A DNA stretch of 59,354 nt from an uncultured Collinsella sp. Its GTDB lineage: Bacteria > Actinomycetota > Coriobacteriia > Coriobacteriales > Coriobacteriaceae. Both the position numbers and the translations under genes were made by a program. How positions within the stretch are numbered: position 1 is the stretch's first letter; each line of letters starts with the position of its first letter. Under the pieces are notes generated by a model. That model saw only the letters and a program-made list of their open reading frames with translations. It searched no databases and was not told where the DNA came from. Below are positions 1 through 10,387 of the stretch, one piece after another. The stretch spans positions 1-59,354 of the forward strand of contig CAUFMB010000006.1 of NCBI GenBank assembly GCA_959026535.1. The letters run 5' to 3'.

Positions 1-47
1 CGTGGGGACACATGTATGTCAATCCTGGTCTAACAGAGCCTTAAAAA

Positions 48-83
48 ATCATCCCGCGAGGCTTGTGGCTCACGCGGGATGAT
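48..83 (-). terminator. Rho-independent terminator of the membrane protein gene
   Basis: A perfect 11-bp stem (48-58 with 73-83) is followed on the minus strand by a run of six T (43-48). It sits just past the stop codon of the gene at 93-1055. Confidence 0.85.
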
Positions 84-92
84 GACGTCTTA

Positions 93-1055
93 TTATTTCT
101 TGTCCTGCTCCAGCAGTTCGGACGGTGTGCGATCGGGCTTGCCGCCGCGGAAAATCTCGCGGCCATGCAGACGATGCTCCAGGTCACGTTCGGCCTTTTC
201 CTCGTCAATCTTGGTCTGGCTCACCACCGGGTCCTCAATCAACGACGACACCGAGTTCACCTGCTTCTGAATGCGCTCGGCGATGGTGTCATCCATACTC
301 ACGATGCGCATCTTCCAGTCGATACTCGTGGCGTTGGATGAGCTCTTGGTCCACACGAACGTCAAAATGGCGCTCTGGTGGCCGCGCGCGGGGAACATGC
401 CAAAGAAGGAATCGTGCTGAATGTTGCTATCCTCGTCGATATAGGCGTGAACGTTATACACCACGCGGTCGATCTTATCGTTGAGCAACGCGTTGGTCGC
501 AAGCGCCGCGGCCTGAATCTGCCCGTTGGACAGCAGCTCGAGCTCGTTGGCAGACGATGTGTCCAACACCGTCACCTCGACCGTGCCCGTGCGTTCATCG
601 GCTTCATCGACGGTAAAGTCGAGCGGGAACTGCGTAAAGCCGTTGCCCCATTCAAGTCCACCCTTCAGCGCCGTCGAAACGGTATCGACCGAAACGCTCT
701 CGGACAGGTTGGCGGTGTTCAGACGACGCATCACGCCGTAGCCAATCTGCATGCCCACGATCAGCACCAAAATACCGATGACCACGGCCATCGCGGTCTT
801 CGTAATGGTATGGCTCACCTGCGAGCCCGAAGGATCGTCCTCGGACAGCGGGTCGATATGTTTTGCCTGGCTCGCGCGGTCCTCGCTGCGCAGCTGCGCT
901 AGCGCCGCTTTGTCACCGCGCTTGGCCGCAGCCTCCTTCTCACGCATGCGCTCGGTACGCTTTTTGGCGAGCGTGGGATCCAAGACGCCGGATGCATCGA
1001 TTTCGGAGAATAACTCCGTCACTTCTTCCGGAGTCAAAGGGTTCTTGTCAGCCAT
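93..1055 (-). CDS. Single-pass membrane protein of unknown function
   Basis: This 320-residue protein is not one I recognise. A charged, probably cytoplasmic N-terminal region of about 85 residues, rich in Lys, Arg and Glu, is followed by one membrane segment at about 87-108. An outer domain of roughly 210 residues follows, with alternating beta-type sequence and a conserved-looking YNVHAYIDED stretch. There is no signal peptidase site or lipobox. It lies downstream of an ABC exporter on the same strand with a gap of only 19 bp, so the two are probably co-transcribed. A role alongside that exporter is a guess from position only. Confidence 0.75.
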   Translation of the reverse strand: MADKNPLTPEEVTELFSEIDASGVLDPTLAKKRTERMREKEAAAKRGDKAALAQLRSEDRASQAKHIDPLSEDDPSGSQVSHTITKTAMAVVIGILVLIVGMQIGYGVMRRLNTANLSESVSVDTVSTALKGGLEWGNGFTQFPLDFTVDEADERTGTVEVTVLDTSSANELELLSNGQIQAAALATNALLNDKIDRVVYNVHAYIDEDSNIQHDSFFGMFPARGHQSAILTFVWTKSSSNATSIDWKMRIVSMDDTIAERIQKQVNSVSSLIEDPVVSQTKIDEEKAERDLEHRLHGREIFRGGKPDRTPSELLEQDKK

Positions 1056-1074
1056 AAACTTCCTGTCATATCAA

Positions 1075-2847
1075 TCAGTCGAGCTCGTGCGCACGCGCAC
1101 CTTCGAACTGCATTCGATAGTAACGGGCATAGGTGCCGCCACGGGCGAGAAGCTCCTCGTGCGTGCCACGCTCCACAACGCGACCATGCTCAACGGTCGC
1201 AATCTCATCGGCGTGTTTAATGGTCGAGAGACGGTGGGCGATGATGATTGTGGTACGGCCGCGTGCCAGCTCTTCGAGCGACTCCTGCACCGCCTCCTCG
1301 CTCTCGTTATCCAAAGCACTCGTCGCCTCGTCCAAGATCAAGATTTTGGGATTCTTGAGAAACACACGCGCGATGGCAACGCGCTGCTTCTGTCCGCCCG
1401 AAAGACGGCTGCCGCGCTCGCCCACGACCGTGTCATAGCCCTGTGGAAGCGACTCGATAAAGGCATCGATGTTGGCACGACGGGCCGCCTCGGCGATCTC
1501 TTCCGCCGTAGCGCCCGGCTTGCCGTAGGCGATGTTCTCGCCAATCGTACCGTCAAACAGATAGACATCCTGCTGCACCAGGCCGATGGCGCGACGCAGG
1601 CTCTGCTGCGTCACATCACGCACGTCCTGGCCGTCGATGCTAATGGATCCGGCAGCCACGTCATAAAAGCGCGGCAGCAGCGAACAGGTCGTGGACTTGC
1701 CGCCGCCCGAAGGGCCAACCAAAGCGATGGTCTGCCCGGGCTTGATGGACAGGTCCATATGGTCGATAACGGGACGCTCGTCGGCATCGCCCTCGCCCAG
1801 CTCGACATCCTCGTAGTTAAAGCACACGTCGTGATACTCCACGGCGCCGGCAGTCACCTGCAGATCCGTAGCGCCCGGCTTGTCCTGGATATCCGGCGCG
1901 GTCGAGAGCACCTCGTCCATACGCTTAAAGCCGGCGATAGCCTTCTGATACGTTTCGGCCGAATTAACGAGTGTCTCGAGCGGCGTGCAGAACAGCGAAA
2001 TATAGAGAGCGAAGGTCGCCATATCGACCGCTTGCAGCTGCCCCTGGGCGACCAGCCAGCCGCCCAGCAGCACCACGATCACATAGAGCACGCCCGAGAG
2101 CAGGCCATACGTCGCAGTATAGACGCCCATGGCGTGATACATGTTCTCCTTGGACGAAAGATAGCGATTGTTGGAGGCGCGGAACTTGAAGCGTTCGGTC
2201 TCCTCATTGGCAAAGCTCTTGACCACGCGCATGCCCGCCAGCGAATCCTGCAGCTGTGCATTGATGCCGCTGATCTTTTTGCGGTTGTCGCTAAAGACCT
2301 CGCGCATGCGCATGTTCTGCCAAAACATGATGACCGCAAACGCCGCCGTCACCACGGCCATGGCAAGCGCCAGCACCGGGGCGATGGTAAAGAGGATCAC
2401 AAACGAGCCGATGATCTCGATGCCGCAGATGATGATCCACTCGGGCACGTGGTGCGCCGCCTCGCAGATATCGAACAGGTCGTTGACCACGCGGCTCATC
2501 ATGTCGCCCGAGCTGTTGCGGTCGAAGTACGCAAAGCTAAAGCGCTCATACTGGTCGAACAGGTCCTCGCGCATTTTGGACTCCATACGCGCGCCCATCA
2601 CGTGACCCCAATAGCTCACAAAATAACGGCAGGCGCAGCGGGCGGCATACATCAGCACCAAGCCCACCGCGATCATGCCGAGCGCCTGCATAATGGCAGC
2701 CTGACCCTGAGTAAACAGCCCACCGGTCAAATTGCGCAGGATAATGGGGAACGCCAGGTCAATGGCGGCAAGCACCAGAGCACAAACAGTATCAGCAACA
2801 AAAAGCCCCATCTGGGGCTCGTAATACGAAAGAAACCTCTTAAACAT
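1075..2847 (-). CDS. ABC exporter, fused membrane and ATPase domains
   Basis: This 590-residue half-transporter has an N-terminal six-helix exporter domain (about residues 1-310) and a C-terminal ATPase. The ATPase shows Walker A (GPSGGGKST, about residue 380), a Q-loop (LVQQD), the signature LSGGQKQR, Walker B with DEATSALD, and the H-loop (IIAHRLST). That places it in the MsbA/multidrug/lipid exporter group, where two subunits normally make one pump driven by ATP hydrolysis. No second half-transporter is adjacent, so a homodimer is likely. The substrate cannot be read from sequence. It is preceded by a terminator hairpin and followed closely by the membrane protein at 93-1055. Confidence 0.93.
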   Translation of the reverse strand: MFKRFLSYYEPQMGLFVADTVCALVLAAIDLAFPIILRNLTGGLFTQGQAAIMQALGMIAVGLVLMYAARCACRYFVSYWGHVMGARMESKMREDLFDQYERFSFAYFDRNSSGDMMSRVVNDLFDICEAAHHVPEWIIICGIEIIGSFVILFTIAPVLALAMAVVTAAFAVIMFWQNMRMREVFSDNRKKISGINAQLQDSLAGMRVVKSFANEETERFKFRASNNRYLSSKENMYHAMGVYTATYGLLSGVLYVIVVLLGGWLVAQGQLQAVDMATFALYISLFCTPLETLVNSAETYQKAIAGFKRMDEVLSTAPDIQDKPGATDLQVTAGAVEYHDVCFNYEDVELGEGDADERPVIDHMDLSIKPGQTIALVGPSGGGKSTTCSLLPRFYDVAAGSISIDGQDVRDVTQQSLRRAIGLVQQDVYLFDGTIGENIAYGKPGATAEEIAEAARRANIDAFIESLPQGYDTVVGERGSRLSGGQKQRVAIARVFLKNPKILILDEATSALDNESEEAVQESLEELARGRTTIIIAHRLSTIKHADEIATVEHGRVVERGTHEELLARGGTYARYYRMQFEGARAHELD

Positions 2848-2878
2848 GCAGTCCTCGGAGATAAAACAATAACGTAAG

Positions 2879-2916
2879 ACCCTGGGGCAAATAATCAGTA
2901 GCGTTTGCCCCAGGGT
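2879..2916 (-). terminator. Hairpin terminator after the Nudix gene
   Basis: A perfect 12-bp stem (2879-2890 with 2905-2916) with a 14-nt loop lies between the Nudix stop and the ABC exporter start on the minus strand. It is followed by a moderately T-rich tract. Confidence 0.75.
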
Positions 2917-2927
2917 CGCCCTCGCTT

Positions 2928-3632
2928 TTAAAGCTCAGTTCCGCCCAGCCTGTGTGCGATGCTGTCACAGGCCAAGGCGCCTACGACGGTCTTGGCGTCT
3001 TCGATCTTGCCGTCGAGTACGGCGTCGATCAGCTCGTGCAGCGGCACCAGGTCCACGTTGACAAACTCGTCATCATCGGGGTTGGGCGCATCAAACTCGA
3101 GCTTGGTAGCCAAGTAGATATGGATGATCTCATCGCAAAAACCGCAGGACGTGACAATCGACGTCAAAAAGCGAATACGACCAGCCCTAAAGCCCGTCTC
3201 CTCATGCAGTTCGCGCTTGGCGCAATCGAGCGGGTCCTCGCCCGGGTCGAGCTTGCCGGCAGGAATCTCGACCGTCACGCGGTCGATGGCGGTGCGGTAC
3301 TGACGCACCAGTACGATCTTGCCGCTCTCGGTCAGTGCCACAACGGCCGCCGCACCCGGATGGCGAACGATATCGCGGGCGCTGCGGTGACCGTTGGGCA
3401 GCTCAACCTCAAGCCGGTGGACGTCGAGAATCTTGCCCTTCCAGGCGCACTCCTCCGAAAGAATCTTCTCGTGCAGCTCGGCATCGTGCGGGTCGTCATC
3501 GCCCAACACCAGCGCCGGCTCGTCAGCGACCTCGCCACCAGGCTCGCCCTCGGCGTGCCCATACATGCGGCTGTCCTCTTCGACGATCTGCGCGTCCACG
3601 AGCTCTTCGTTCTTCTCGTCCATCCGTCTCAT
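2928..3632 (-). CDS. Nudix hydrolase, ADP-ribose pyrophosphatase type
   Basis: This 234-residue protein carries a complete Nudix box (G-x5-E-x7-REL-x-EE-x-G-F) at about residues 125-147, preceded by the VRQYR element typical of ADP-ribose pyrophosphatases. Such enzymes cleave ADP-ribose and related nucleoside diphosphate sugars with Mg2+. The first 60 or so residues are acidic, probably disordered, and unusual for the family. ATG starts are possible at 3632 and at 3623 (MDEKN); the second is equally plausible. It lies downstream of purD on the same strand with a 12-bp gap, suggesting one transcript ending at the 2879-2916 hairpin. Confidence 0.88.
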   Translation of the reverse strand: MRRMDEKNEELVDAQIVEEDSRMYGHAEGEPGGEVADEPALVLGDDDPHDAELHEKILSEECAWKGKILDVHRLEVELPNGHRSARDIVRHPGAAAVVALTESGKIVLVRQYRTAIDRVTVEIPAGKLDPGEDPLDCAKRELHEETGFRAGRIRFLTSIVTSCGFCDEIIHIYLATKLEFDAPNPDDDEFVNVDLVPLHELIDAVLDGKIEDAKTVVGALACDSIAHRLGGTEL

Positions 3633-3644
3633 TCCTCTCGGATT

Positions 3645-4949
<1,305 letters not shown>

Positions 4950-5003
4950 GGGTGCCTCCTCTATGGATGAATGGCCCGCTCCGCGCGAGCCCTTTACAAG
5001 CAA

Positions 5004-5045
5004 ATATACCCCTCGGCCGCCCGTCTGGGCTGCAAAGGGGTATAT
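5004..5045 (-). terminator. Hairpin between purA and purD
   Basis: A perfect 10-bp stem (5004-5013 with 5036-5045) with a GC-rich loop follows the purA stop on the minus strand and is followed by TTGCTTGT. It is a probable terminator or attenuator ahead of purD. Confidence 0.6.
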
Positions 5046-5066
5046 CGCAATAACCGTATAAACCGA

Positions 5067-6353
5067 TTACTTCCAGAATCGGTTGATGATCTGCTCGCGA
5101 CCGGCGCCAACGCCAATGAACGTTACGCGGGTGTGTGCCAGATCCTCGATAAACGCCACGTAGTCCTGAGCCTCTTGCGGCAGCTCATCAAAGCTGCGGC
5201 AACCGGTGATGTCGCACTTCCAGCCGGGGAGCTCCTCGTAGATGGGCTTGGCATGCTCAAAGCGCACCTGATGCTCGGGCACGCTCGTGTAGCGCTCGCC
5301 ATCGACGTCGTAGGCCACGCACACCTTGATGGTGTCGAAGGCCGAAAGCACGTCGAGCTTGGTCACGGCGATGTCGGTGAGGCCGTTGACGCGCGAGGCA
5401 TAGTTGGCGATAGGGCCGTCAAACCAGCCGCAACGACGACGGCGACCGGTGGTCACGCCGTACTCATAGCCCTCCTCGGTCAGCGTGTGGCCAGCCTCGG
5501 ACTCATAGGAAAGCTCGGTGGGCATGGGGCCCGAACCGACGCGGGTGATATAGGCCTTCATGACGCCCAGCACGCGGTCGACGTTCTTCATGCCCACGCC
5601 AGAGCCGGTGATGGCGCCGCCGGCGGTGCAGTTGGAAGACGTCACGTACGGATAGGTTCCGTGGTCGATGTCGAGCAGCGTCGCCTGGGCGCCTTCAAAC
5701 AGCAGGTTCTTGCCCTCATCGATCATGTTGTTGAGCAGCAGGCTCGTCTCGGTGATGTAGGGACGCAGGCGCTCGGCCATCGGCAGGTACTCGTCGCAAA
5801 TCTGGTCCACGGTGTAGGTGGGCAGGTTGTAGATGAGCTCGAGCTCGGGGTTCACGCGGGCGAGAGCGGTCTCCAACTTGTCGCGGAACAGCGTCTCGTC
5901 CAGCATGTCCTGCATGCGCAGGCCAATGCGGGCCATCTTGTCCTGATAGCACGGACCAATGCCGCGCTTGGTGGTACCGATGTTCTTCTTGCCGAGCTTC
6001 TGCTCAAAGGCGCCATCCAGATCGATGTGGTACGGCATGATGACATGCGCGTTGCCGCTAATCTTGAGGTTCTTGGTGGTGATGCCGTCGGCCTCGAACA
6101 TGTCGATCTCCTCAAGGACAACCTTGGGGTTGACGACGCAGCCGTTACCGATCACCGACACGTGGTCGGAATACATGATGCCGGAAGGCACCTGGTGCAG
6201 GCCGTACTTCTTGCCGTTGACGACGATGGTGTGACCGGCGTTGTTGCCGCCCGAGTAGCGCACGACGGCATCGAAGTCGCCGGCGACCAGATCGCAAATC
6301 TTACCCTTGCCCTCATCGCCCCACTGGGCACCGACCAAAACGGTTGACGGCAT
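5067..6353 (-). CDS. purA: Adenylosuccinate synthetase
   Basis: PurA makes adenylosuccinate from IMP, aspartate and GTP, the first committed step to AMP. The 428-residue protein has the standard N-terminal GAQWGDEGKGK GTP/IMP loop, the NNAGHT motif, the KRGIGPCYQDK region and TTGRRRRCGWFD near the aspartate-binding loop. Length and ends match the family. purB, which acts on its product, is on the opposite replichore at 50.6 kb. A TATACT hexamer lies about 70 bp upstream at 6425-6420 and may be its -10 element, inside the end of dnaB. Confidence 0.97.
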   Translation of the reverse strand: MPSTVLVGAQWGDEGKGKICDLVAGDFDAVVRYSGGNNAGHTIVVNGKKYGLHQVPSGIMYSDHVSVIGNGCVVNPKVVLEEIDMFEADGITTKNLKISGNAHVIMPYHIDLDGAFEQKLGKKNIGTTKRGIGPCYQDKMARIGLRMQDMLDETLFRDKLETALARVNPELELIYNLPTYTVDQICDEYLPMAERLRPYITETSLLLNNMIDEGKNLLFEGAQATLLDIDHGTYPYVTSSNCTAGGAITGSGVGMKNVDRVLGVMKAYITRVGSGPMPTELSYESEAGHTLTEEGYEYGVTTGRRRRCGWFDGPIANYASRVNGLTDIAVTKLDVLSAFDTIKVCVAYDVDGERYTSVPEHQVRFEHAKPIYEELPGWKCDITGCRSFDELPQEAQDYVAFIEDLAHTRVTFIGVGAGREQIINRFWK

Positions 6354-6446
6354 GTTTACTCCTTACATTCATGGACTGTCTACGCGCCACGCCGGCACGC
6401 AGAAGCACAAAACATTCCCAGTATACCCGTGCAACGGGCGCCTGTC

Positions 6447-7838
6447 CTACTCCTCGGCATGTGCCCCATCAAGCTCATAGAACTTGGTGGATGCCGGCAG
6501 GAACATCAGGTCGACGTCGCCGATCGGGCCCGAACGGTTCTTGGCCACGACGATACGCGTAACGTCCTCGTCGGGTCGATCGTCGCGCGAGGCTTCGGCC
6601 TCGTCGGCGGAGCGGTCCAAGAACATAACGATATCGGCGTCCTGCTCGATGGAGCCCGATTCACGAAGGTCGGAAAGCTGCGGGCGCTTGCCGGTACGGG
6701 ATTCGACCTGACGCGAGAGCTGCGACAGCGCGATGAGCGGGATCTTGAGCTCCTTGGCCATGATCTTAAGACCACGCGACATCTCCGAAACCTCGACGGT
6801 ACGGCTCTCGGAGCGGCGTCCCGGCGGAGGACTCACCAGCTGCAGGTAGTCCAGGATGATGATTGCCTTCTCCTTGTTATGGAGCATGCGGCGGCTCTTG
6901 GCGCGAATCTCGGTCACTGTGGTGCCGGGCGTATCGTCAATCAGAATATCGAGCTTGGACAAGGTCTGCGTGGCCTCGTTGATATTGGCCCACTGCTCGG
7001 GGCTAATGCGGCCCATGCGGAAGTCACTGATCGAGATCATGGCGTAGGCGCAAATCAGACGCTGGGCAATTTCCTTGCCCGACATCTCCAGCGAGAAGAA
7101 GCCGACGGTATAACCAGCAGCGGCAGCGTTAAGTGCCAGGTTCAGAGCGAACGACGTCTTACCTACAGCAGGGCGGGCGCCGATAATGATGAGCTGACCC
7201 TCACGGAAACCCATGAGCATGCGGTCGAGCGACGGGAAGCCCGTGGGCACGCCCGCCGCCTGGCCACCGGCCTGGCACACTTCCTCGGCCTCGTCATAGG
7301 CCTCGACCATAAACTCGGTCAGCGTCTTGTAGCTCGACTTGACCTCGCGCGCCGTGACCTTGAGCAGCTTGCTCTCGGCTAGCTCCACGACCTCTTTGGT
7401 GTCGGTGGGGGCGTTATATGCCAGCGCGTTGATCTCGTTGGTGGCGCCGATCAGCTCACGCAGCATCGAATCGCGGCGAACGATGGCGGCATGGTGCTGC
7501 CAGTTGACGAGCGACAGGGTCTGACCCATCAACTCCAAAATGTACGCTTCGCCGCCCACGGCATCAAGCTTGTTGATGCTTCGCAGGTAATCGATCAGCG
7601 AGATGGAGTCGATGGGAATGCGGCTGTTGTACATATCGACCATCGCGGTATAGATGGTCTTATGAATGGGCCGGTAGAAGTCATCGGGCTGCAGCTCGAC
7701 CTGGGCCTCTTCGACCACCTCGGGCGATAGCAGCATAGCGGCCAGTACATTGGCCTCTGCATCTTGGTTTTGGGGAAGACCCAACTTTGAGCCGCGGTCC
7801 TCAACCGTCAGCCCGGTCTCCCTATCGTCATATGCCAT
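6447..7838 (-). CDS. dnaB: Replicative DNA helicase
   Basis: DnaB is the hexameric 5'-3' helicase that unwinds the fork. The N-terminal domain (PQNQDAEANVLAAMLL) is followed by the RecA-like core with Walker A (GARPAVGKTSFALNLA), the GFFSLEMS motif, IILDYLQL as Walker B, and LSQLSRQVE with ESGSIEQDADIVMFLDR. I choose ATG 7838 (MAYDDR, 463 residues) because a GAGG site lies six bases before it, rather than the in-frame ATG at 7850. No intein interrupts it. A DciA-like candidate loader is encoded at 23.9-24.5 kb. Confidence 0.96.
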   Translation of the reverse strand: MAYDDRETGLTVEDRGSKLGLPQNQDAEANVLAAMLLSPEVVEEAQVELQPDDFYRPIHKTIYTAMVDMYNSRIPIDSISLIDYLRSINKLDAVGGEAYILELMGQTLSLVNWQHHAAIVRRDSMLRELIGATNEINALAYNAPTDTKEVVELAESKLLKVTAREVKSSYKTLTEFMVEAYDEAEEVCQAGGQAAGVPTGFPSLDRMLMGFREGQLIIIGARPAVGKTSFALNLALNAAAAGYTVGFFSLEMSGKEIAQRLICAYAMISISDFRMGRISPEQWANINEATQTLSKLDILIDDTPGTTVTEIRAKSRRMLHNKEKAIIILDYLQLVSPPPGRRSESRTVEVSEMSRGLKIMAKELKIPLIALSQLSRQVESRTGKRPQLSDLRESGSIEQDADIVMFLDRSADEAEASRDDRPDEDVTRIVVAKNRSGPIGDVDLMFLPASTKFYELDGAHAEE

Positions 7839-8000
7839 GAGCATCCTCATTCATATCGCTTGCGAGCATCCATAGTATCAGCCACGGTCCCAAAACGCGC
7901 CGCGCGCCGCCAATCATCACCGAACCAAACGGATGAACGGTCCTGTATATAGGACTTCAACGCAACGTTCACCATGACACTCACTCAGCGCAAAAAACAA

Positions 8001-8030
8001 AAGGGCGCCCCGGTTTCCCAGAGCGCCCTT
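8001..8030 (-). terminator. Terminator of the rpsF-ssb-rpsR-rplI operon
   Basis: A stem (8001-8008 with 8023-8030) is followed on the minus strand by TTGTTTTTTG. It lies about 30 bp past the rplI stop. Confidence 0.85.
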
Positions 8031-8062
8031 CTTAGAACAAGATTGTTGCGTTGCAGCAAATG

Positions 8063-8602
8063 CTACTCGGCAGCAGCCTCAGTCTCGACCTCGGCGGTCT
8101 CGGCCTCGGCGACCTCAGCGGCCTCCTCGACCTCAGCCTCGGCAGCGAGCTCCTCGGCGGTAACGCCGACGAGAACGACAACCTCGGCCTTGATCTCGCG
8201 GTACAGCGAGATGGCGACGGTGTGGGCACCGGCAACCTTGATGGGCTTACCGAGTTCGACGCGCTTGCGGTCGATGTCCATACCGAGCTGAGCCTTGATG
8301 GCGTCAGCGATCATAGCGGCGGTAACGGAGCCAAAGAGGATGCCCTCGTCGCCGACCTTGACGTCAACGGTGACCGTCTTGCCCTCGAAGGCAGCCTTGG
8401 TCTCATTGGCGGTAGCCAGACGGACGGCCTCGCGCTTGGCGATGTTGTTGCGACGCTCGTCAAGCTGCTTGAGGTTGCCCTTGGTGGCGGCAACAGCGAG
8501 CTTCTTGGGGAACAGGAAGTTCTCAGCGTAACCCTGAGCGACCTCTACGACGTCACCCTCGCCGCCCTTGCCCTTGATCTCATCGAGAAGAATAACCTTC
8601 AT
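8063..8602 (-). CDS. rplI: Ribosomal protein bL9 with acidic tail
   Basis: The start MKVILLDEIKGKGGEGD and the GYAENFLFPKKLA motif are diagnostic of bL9, which binds 23S rRNA at the base of the L1 stalk. At 179 residues it is about 30 longer than usual. The extra part is a C-terminal tail made almost wholly of Ala, Glu and Val. The gene is the last of a four-gene minus-strand operon and is followed by a terminator. Similar acidic tails occur on GyrA in this window. Confidence 0.97.
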   Translation of the reverse strand: MKVILLDEIKGKGGEGDVVEVAQGYAENFLFPKKLAVAATKGNLKQLDERRNNIAKREAVRLATANETKAAFEGKTVTVDVKVGDEGILFGSVTAAMIADAIKAQLGMDIDRKRVELGKPIKVAGAHTVAISLYREIKAEVVVLVGVTAEELAAEAEVEEAAEVAEAETAEVETEAAAE

Positions 8603-8617
8603 GATGTGTCTCCCTTC

Positions 8618-8884
8618 TTAGCCGCGGTCGCGGTTGCCACGAGAGGAAACCACGGGGACGGTGTACGGCAGGAGAGCCATCTCGCGGGCGCGCTTGATGG
8701 CGTTGGCGATGTCATGCTGATGCTGCGTGCAAGCGCCAGTGACGCGACGGGGCTTGATCTTGCCACGGTCGGTCATGTACTTACGGAGAAGCTGAGTGTC
8801 CTTATAGTCGATGAACTCAGTGTTCTCCTTGCAGAACTGGCAGTACTTACGACGCGGCTGACGTGCAGAAAAATCATTAGCCAT
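8618..8884 (-). CDS. rpsR: Ribosomal protein bS18
   Basis: bS18 partners bS6 in the 30S platform. The 88-residue product has the RRKYCQFCKE motif and the core DYKDTQLLRKYMTDRGKI, followed by RVTGACTQHQHDIANAIKRAR. I use ATG 8884 (MANDFSARQ), with GAAAGG ahead of it; the open frame extends upstream without support. It sits between ssb and rplI, the common arrangement. Confidence 0.96.
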   Translation of the reverse strand: MANDFSARQPRRKYCQFCKENTEFIDYKDTQLLRKYMTDRGKIKPRRVTGACTQHQHDIANAIKRAREMALLPYTVPVVSSRGNRDRG

Positions 8885-8956
8885 GTCAAAATACCTTTCG
8901 TTTGGCAACTTCGGCGAACCGAAGCCGCCTCTCACTCAAAAATAGGTGAACAGCCC

Positions 8957-9412
8957 TTAAAACGGGATGTCCTCATCGTAGACGTCGACCGCGGGCGGCG
9001 TAGCCACCGGTGCGGCAGGACGCGGTGCGGGCGCTGCAGGGGCTGCGGGGGCGTAACCGCCCTGATCGTAGCCACCCTGGCCACCGCGGGAGCTCATAAA
9101 CTCGATCTCATCGACGATGACCTCAAGCTTGCTCCGGCGCTGGCCGTCGCGCTCCCAAGAGCTGTAGCGCAGCTTGCCCTCGATCGCAACCTTGTTTCCC
9201 TTTGCCAGGAAACGGCTCACGGCCTCGGCGCGCGTGCCGAACATAGTGCAGTCGACAAAGTTGGGATAGTCCTCCCACTCGCCAGTCTGCGGGTTGCGGC
9301 GACGATCGTTCACGGCGACGCCAAAGGACAGAACCTGGGTTCCGCCAGCGGTGGCGCGCAGCTCGGGATCACGCGTGAGGTTACCGGTGATGTTCACTCG
9401 ATTGATGCTCAT
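8957..9412 (-). CDS. ssb: Single-stranded DNA-binding protein
   Basis: This is a 151-residue OB-fold protein starting MSINRVNITGNLTRDPELR. The conserved core (VAVNDRR, YPNFVDCTMFGTRAEAVSRFLAKG) covers about residues 1-105, followed by a Gly/Pro/Ala-rich linker. The acidic tail ends DEDIPF, which is the docking site for SSB partner proteins. It lies between rpsF and rpsR, the usual site of the primary SSB. Confidence 0.96.
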   Translation of the reverse strand: MSINRVNITGNLTRDPELRATAGGTQVLSFGVAVNDRRRNPQTGEWEDYPNFVDCTMFGTRAEAVSRFLAKGNKVAIEGKLRYSSWERDGQRRSKLEVIVDEIEFMSSRGGQGGYDQGGYAPAAPAAPAPRPAAPVATPPAVDVYDEDIPF

Positions 9413-9460
9413 AACTCACTACTTCCTCTTGGGGCACAAGCCCAGTCCAAAACGACAGTC

Positions 9461-9754
9461 TTACTCCTGGTCGTCGCGACGGACGATCATGTGGCGGACC
9501 ACAGCGTCGGTGATGCGCAGGACGCGATCAAGCTCGGCGATCTGGGTAGGATCTGCGTGGAAGTTGATGAGGGTGTAGTCACCATCGGTGAGGTCGTTGA
9601 TCTCGTAGGCGAGCTTGCGCTTGCCCCACTCGTCAACGGAGTCGACCTTGCCAGCGCCCTCAGCGATCGTGGTATCGATACGCTTCATAACAGCGAGACG
9701 AGTCTCGGGGTCGAGCGACGGGTCAACAAAGAACAGCAGTTCATAAGCCTTCAT
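9461..9754 (-). CDS. rpsF: Ribosomal protein bS6
   Basis: The product has 97 residues starting MKAYELLFFVDPSLDPE, with the KRKLAYEINDLTDGDYTLINF core of bS6. ATG 9754 is chosen over the upstream in-frame ATG because GAGGAGGTGA lies just before it. It is the first gene of the rpsF-ssb-rpsR-rplI operon, transcribed from the promoter proposed at 9826-9854. Confidence 0.96.
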   Translation of the reverse strand: MKAYELLFFVDPSLDPETRLAVMKRIDTTIAEGAGKVDSVDEWGKRKLAYEINDLTDGDYTLINFHADPTQIAELDRVLRITDAVVRHMIVRRDDQE

Positions 9755-9825
9755 ATTGTCACCTCCTCTGGGCAAATGTGGCTTCAGGTCGTGAAGGTGC
9801 GCCTGAAGCAGGAAAAGACTCGGTA

Positions 9826-9854
9826 ATAATATCTTTCAACCTCCCAGGCTGCAA
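9826..9854 (-). promoter_or_regulatory. Probable sigma-70-type promoter of the rpsF operon
   Basis: On the minus strand TTGCAG (9854-9849) and TATTAT (9831-9826) are separated by 17 nt, about 70 bp upstream of the rpsF start. Confidence 0.55.
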
Positions 9855-10204
9855 GAATGTGCAGCTACAACCTCATGACCTCCACATATGTCCATACTCA
9901 CACGGCATTTCATGCGTCTTCCAACCAAATGCCGACCAAAAGCTTGACGAATCTGTGGACAAGATACGGCACTGCGGGGACAAGCCAAATCAAACCGCAG
10001 GTCAGCAATTACAGGGCTGTGGTCGTGAAATGCATACCAGTGGTTCACAACACCGTTCAAAGATTTTTAAAATTGCTGCCACGTCGTTTATAAATACCCA
10101 TTTAGAACAATTTGCCGCATGCAGCCATGCTGGTCAGAGCCCGTTTTTGGCCTCCTGAATCCCGTCACGAAGCCAAGCGTTTCAAAAAATGCCAACTTTT
10201 CTGT
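9855..10204. other. Intergenic stretch between rpsF and tRNA-Ser
   Basis: I see no credible gene here. It contains a TGTGGACAA at 9954-9962, a close match to the standard DnaA box (reverse TTGTCCACA), and several AT-rich runs around 10065-10100. The two short open frames on it lack ribosome sites and family features. Confidence 0.4.
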
Positions 10205-10232
10205 TTGCACTTTGCGATTCCTCGTGTATACT
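10205..10232 (+). promoter_or_regulatory. Promoter of tRNA-Ser(GGA)
   Basis: TTGCAC at 10205-10210 and TATACT at 10227-10232 are separated by 16 nt. They end 16 bp before the mature tRNA 5' end. Confidence 0.7.
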
Positions 10233-10248
10233 GACTTTCGCATTTAAC

Positions 10249-10339
10249 GGAGAGTTGTCCGAGTGGCCGAAGGAGCACGATTGGAAATCGTGTAGGCGTC
10301 AAAAGCGTCTCCAGGGTTCAAATCCCTGACTCTCCGCCA
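10249..10339 (+). tRNA. tRNA-Ser (anticodon GGA)
   Basis: This is a 91-nt class II tRNA. The acceptor stem GGAGAGT pairs with ACTCTCC, the anticodon GGA sits in the loop of the CGATT/AATCG stem, there is a long variable arm and a GGTTCAAATCC T-arm, and CCA is encoded. Confidence 0.96.
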
Positions 10340-10348
10340 GTTAATTCC

Positions 10349-10372
10349 AAAGCAGGCCTTTGAGCCTGCTTT
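10349..10372 (+). terminator. Terminator after tRNA-Ser(GGA)
   Basis: A perfect 9-bp stem (10349-10357 with 10364-10372) is followed by TTGTTTTTA-type sequence. Confidence 0.85.
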
Positions 10373-10387
10373 GTTTTTACCCCACGC

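Noticed and set aside
751..2877. 708-codon open frame on the plus strand opposite the ABC exporter, and similar long frames opposite purD, purA, typA, gyrA and gyrB
   Set aside because: They mirror conserved genes on the other strand, lack ribosome sites and recognisable motifs, and reflect high GC codon bias.
9954..9962. Lone DnaA-box-like TGTGGACAA upstream of rpsF as a second origin
   Set aside because: A single nonamer with no cluster, no AT-rich unwinding element and no orientation switch here.
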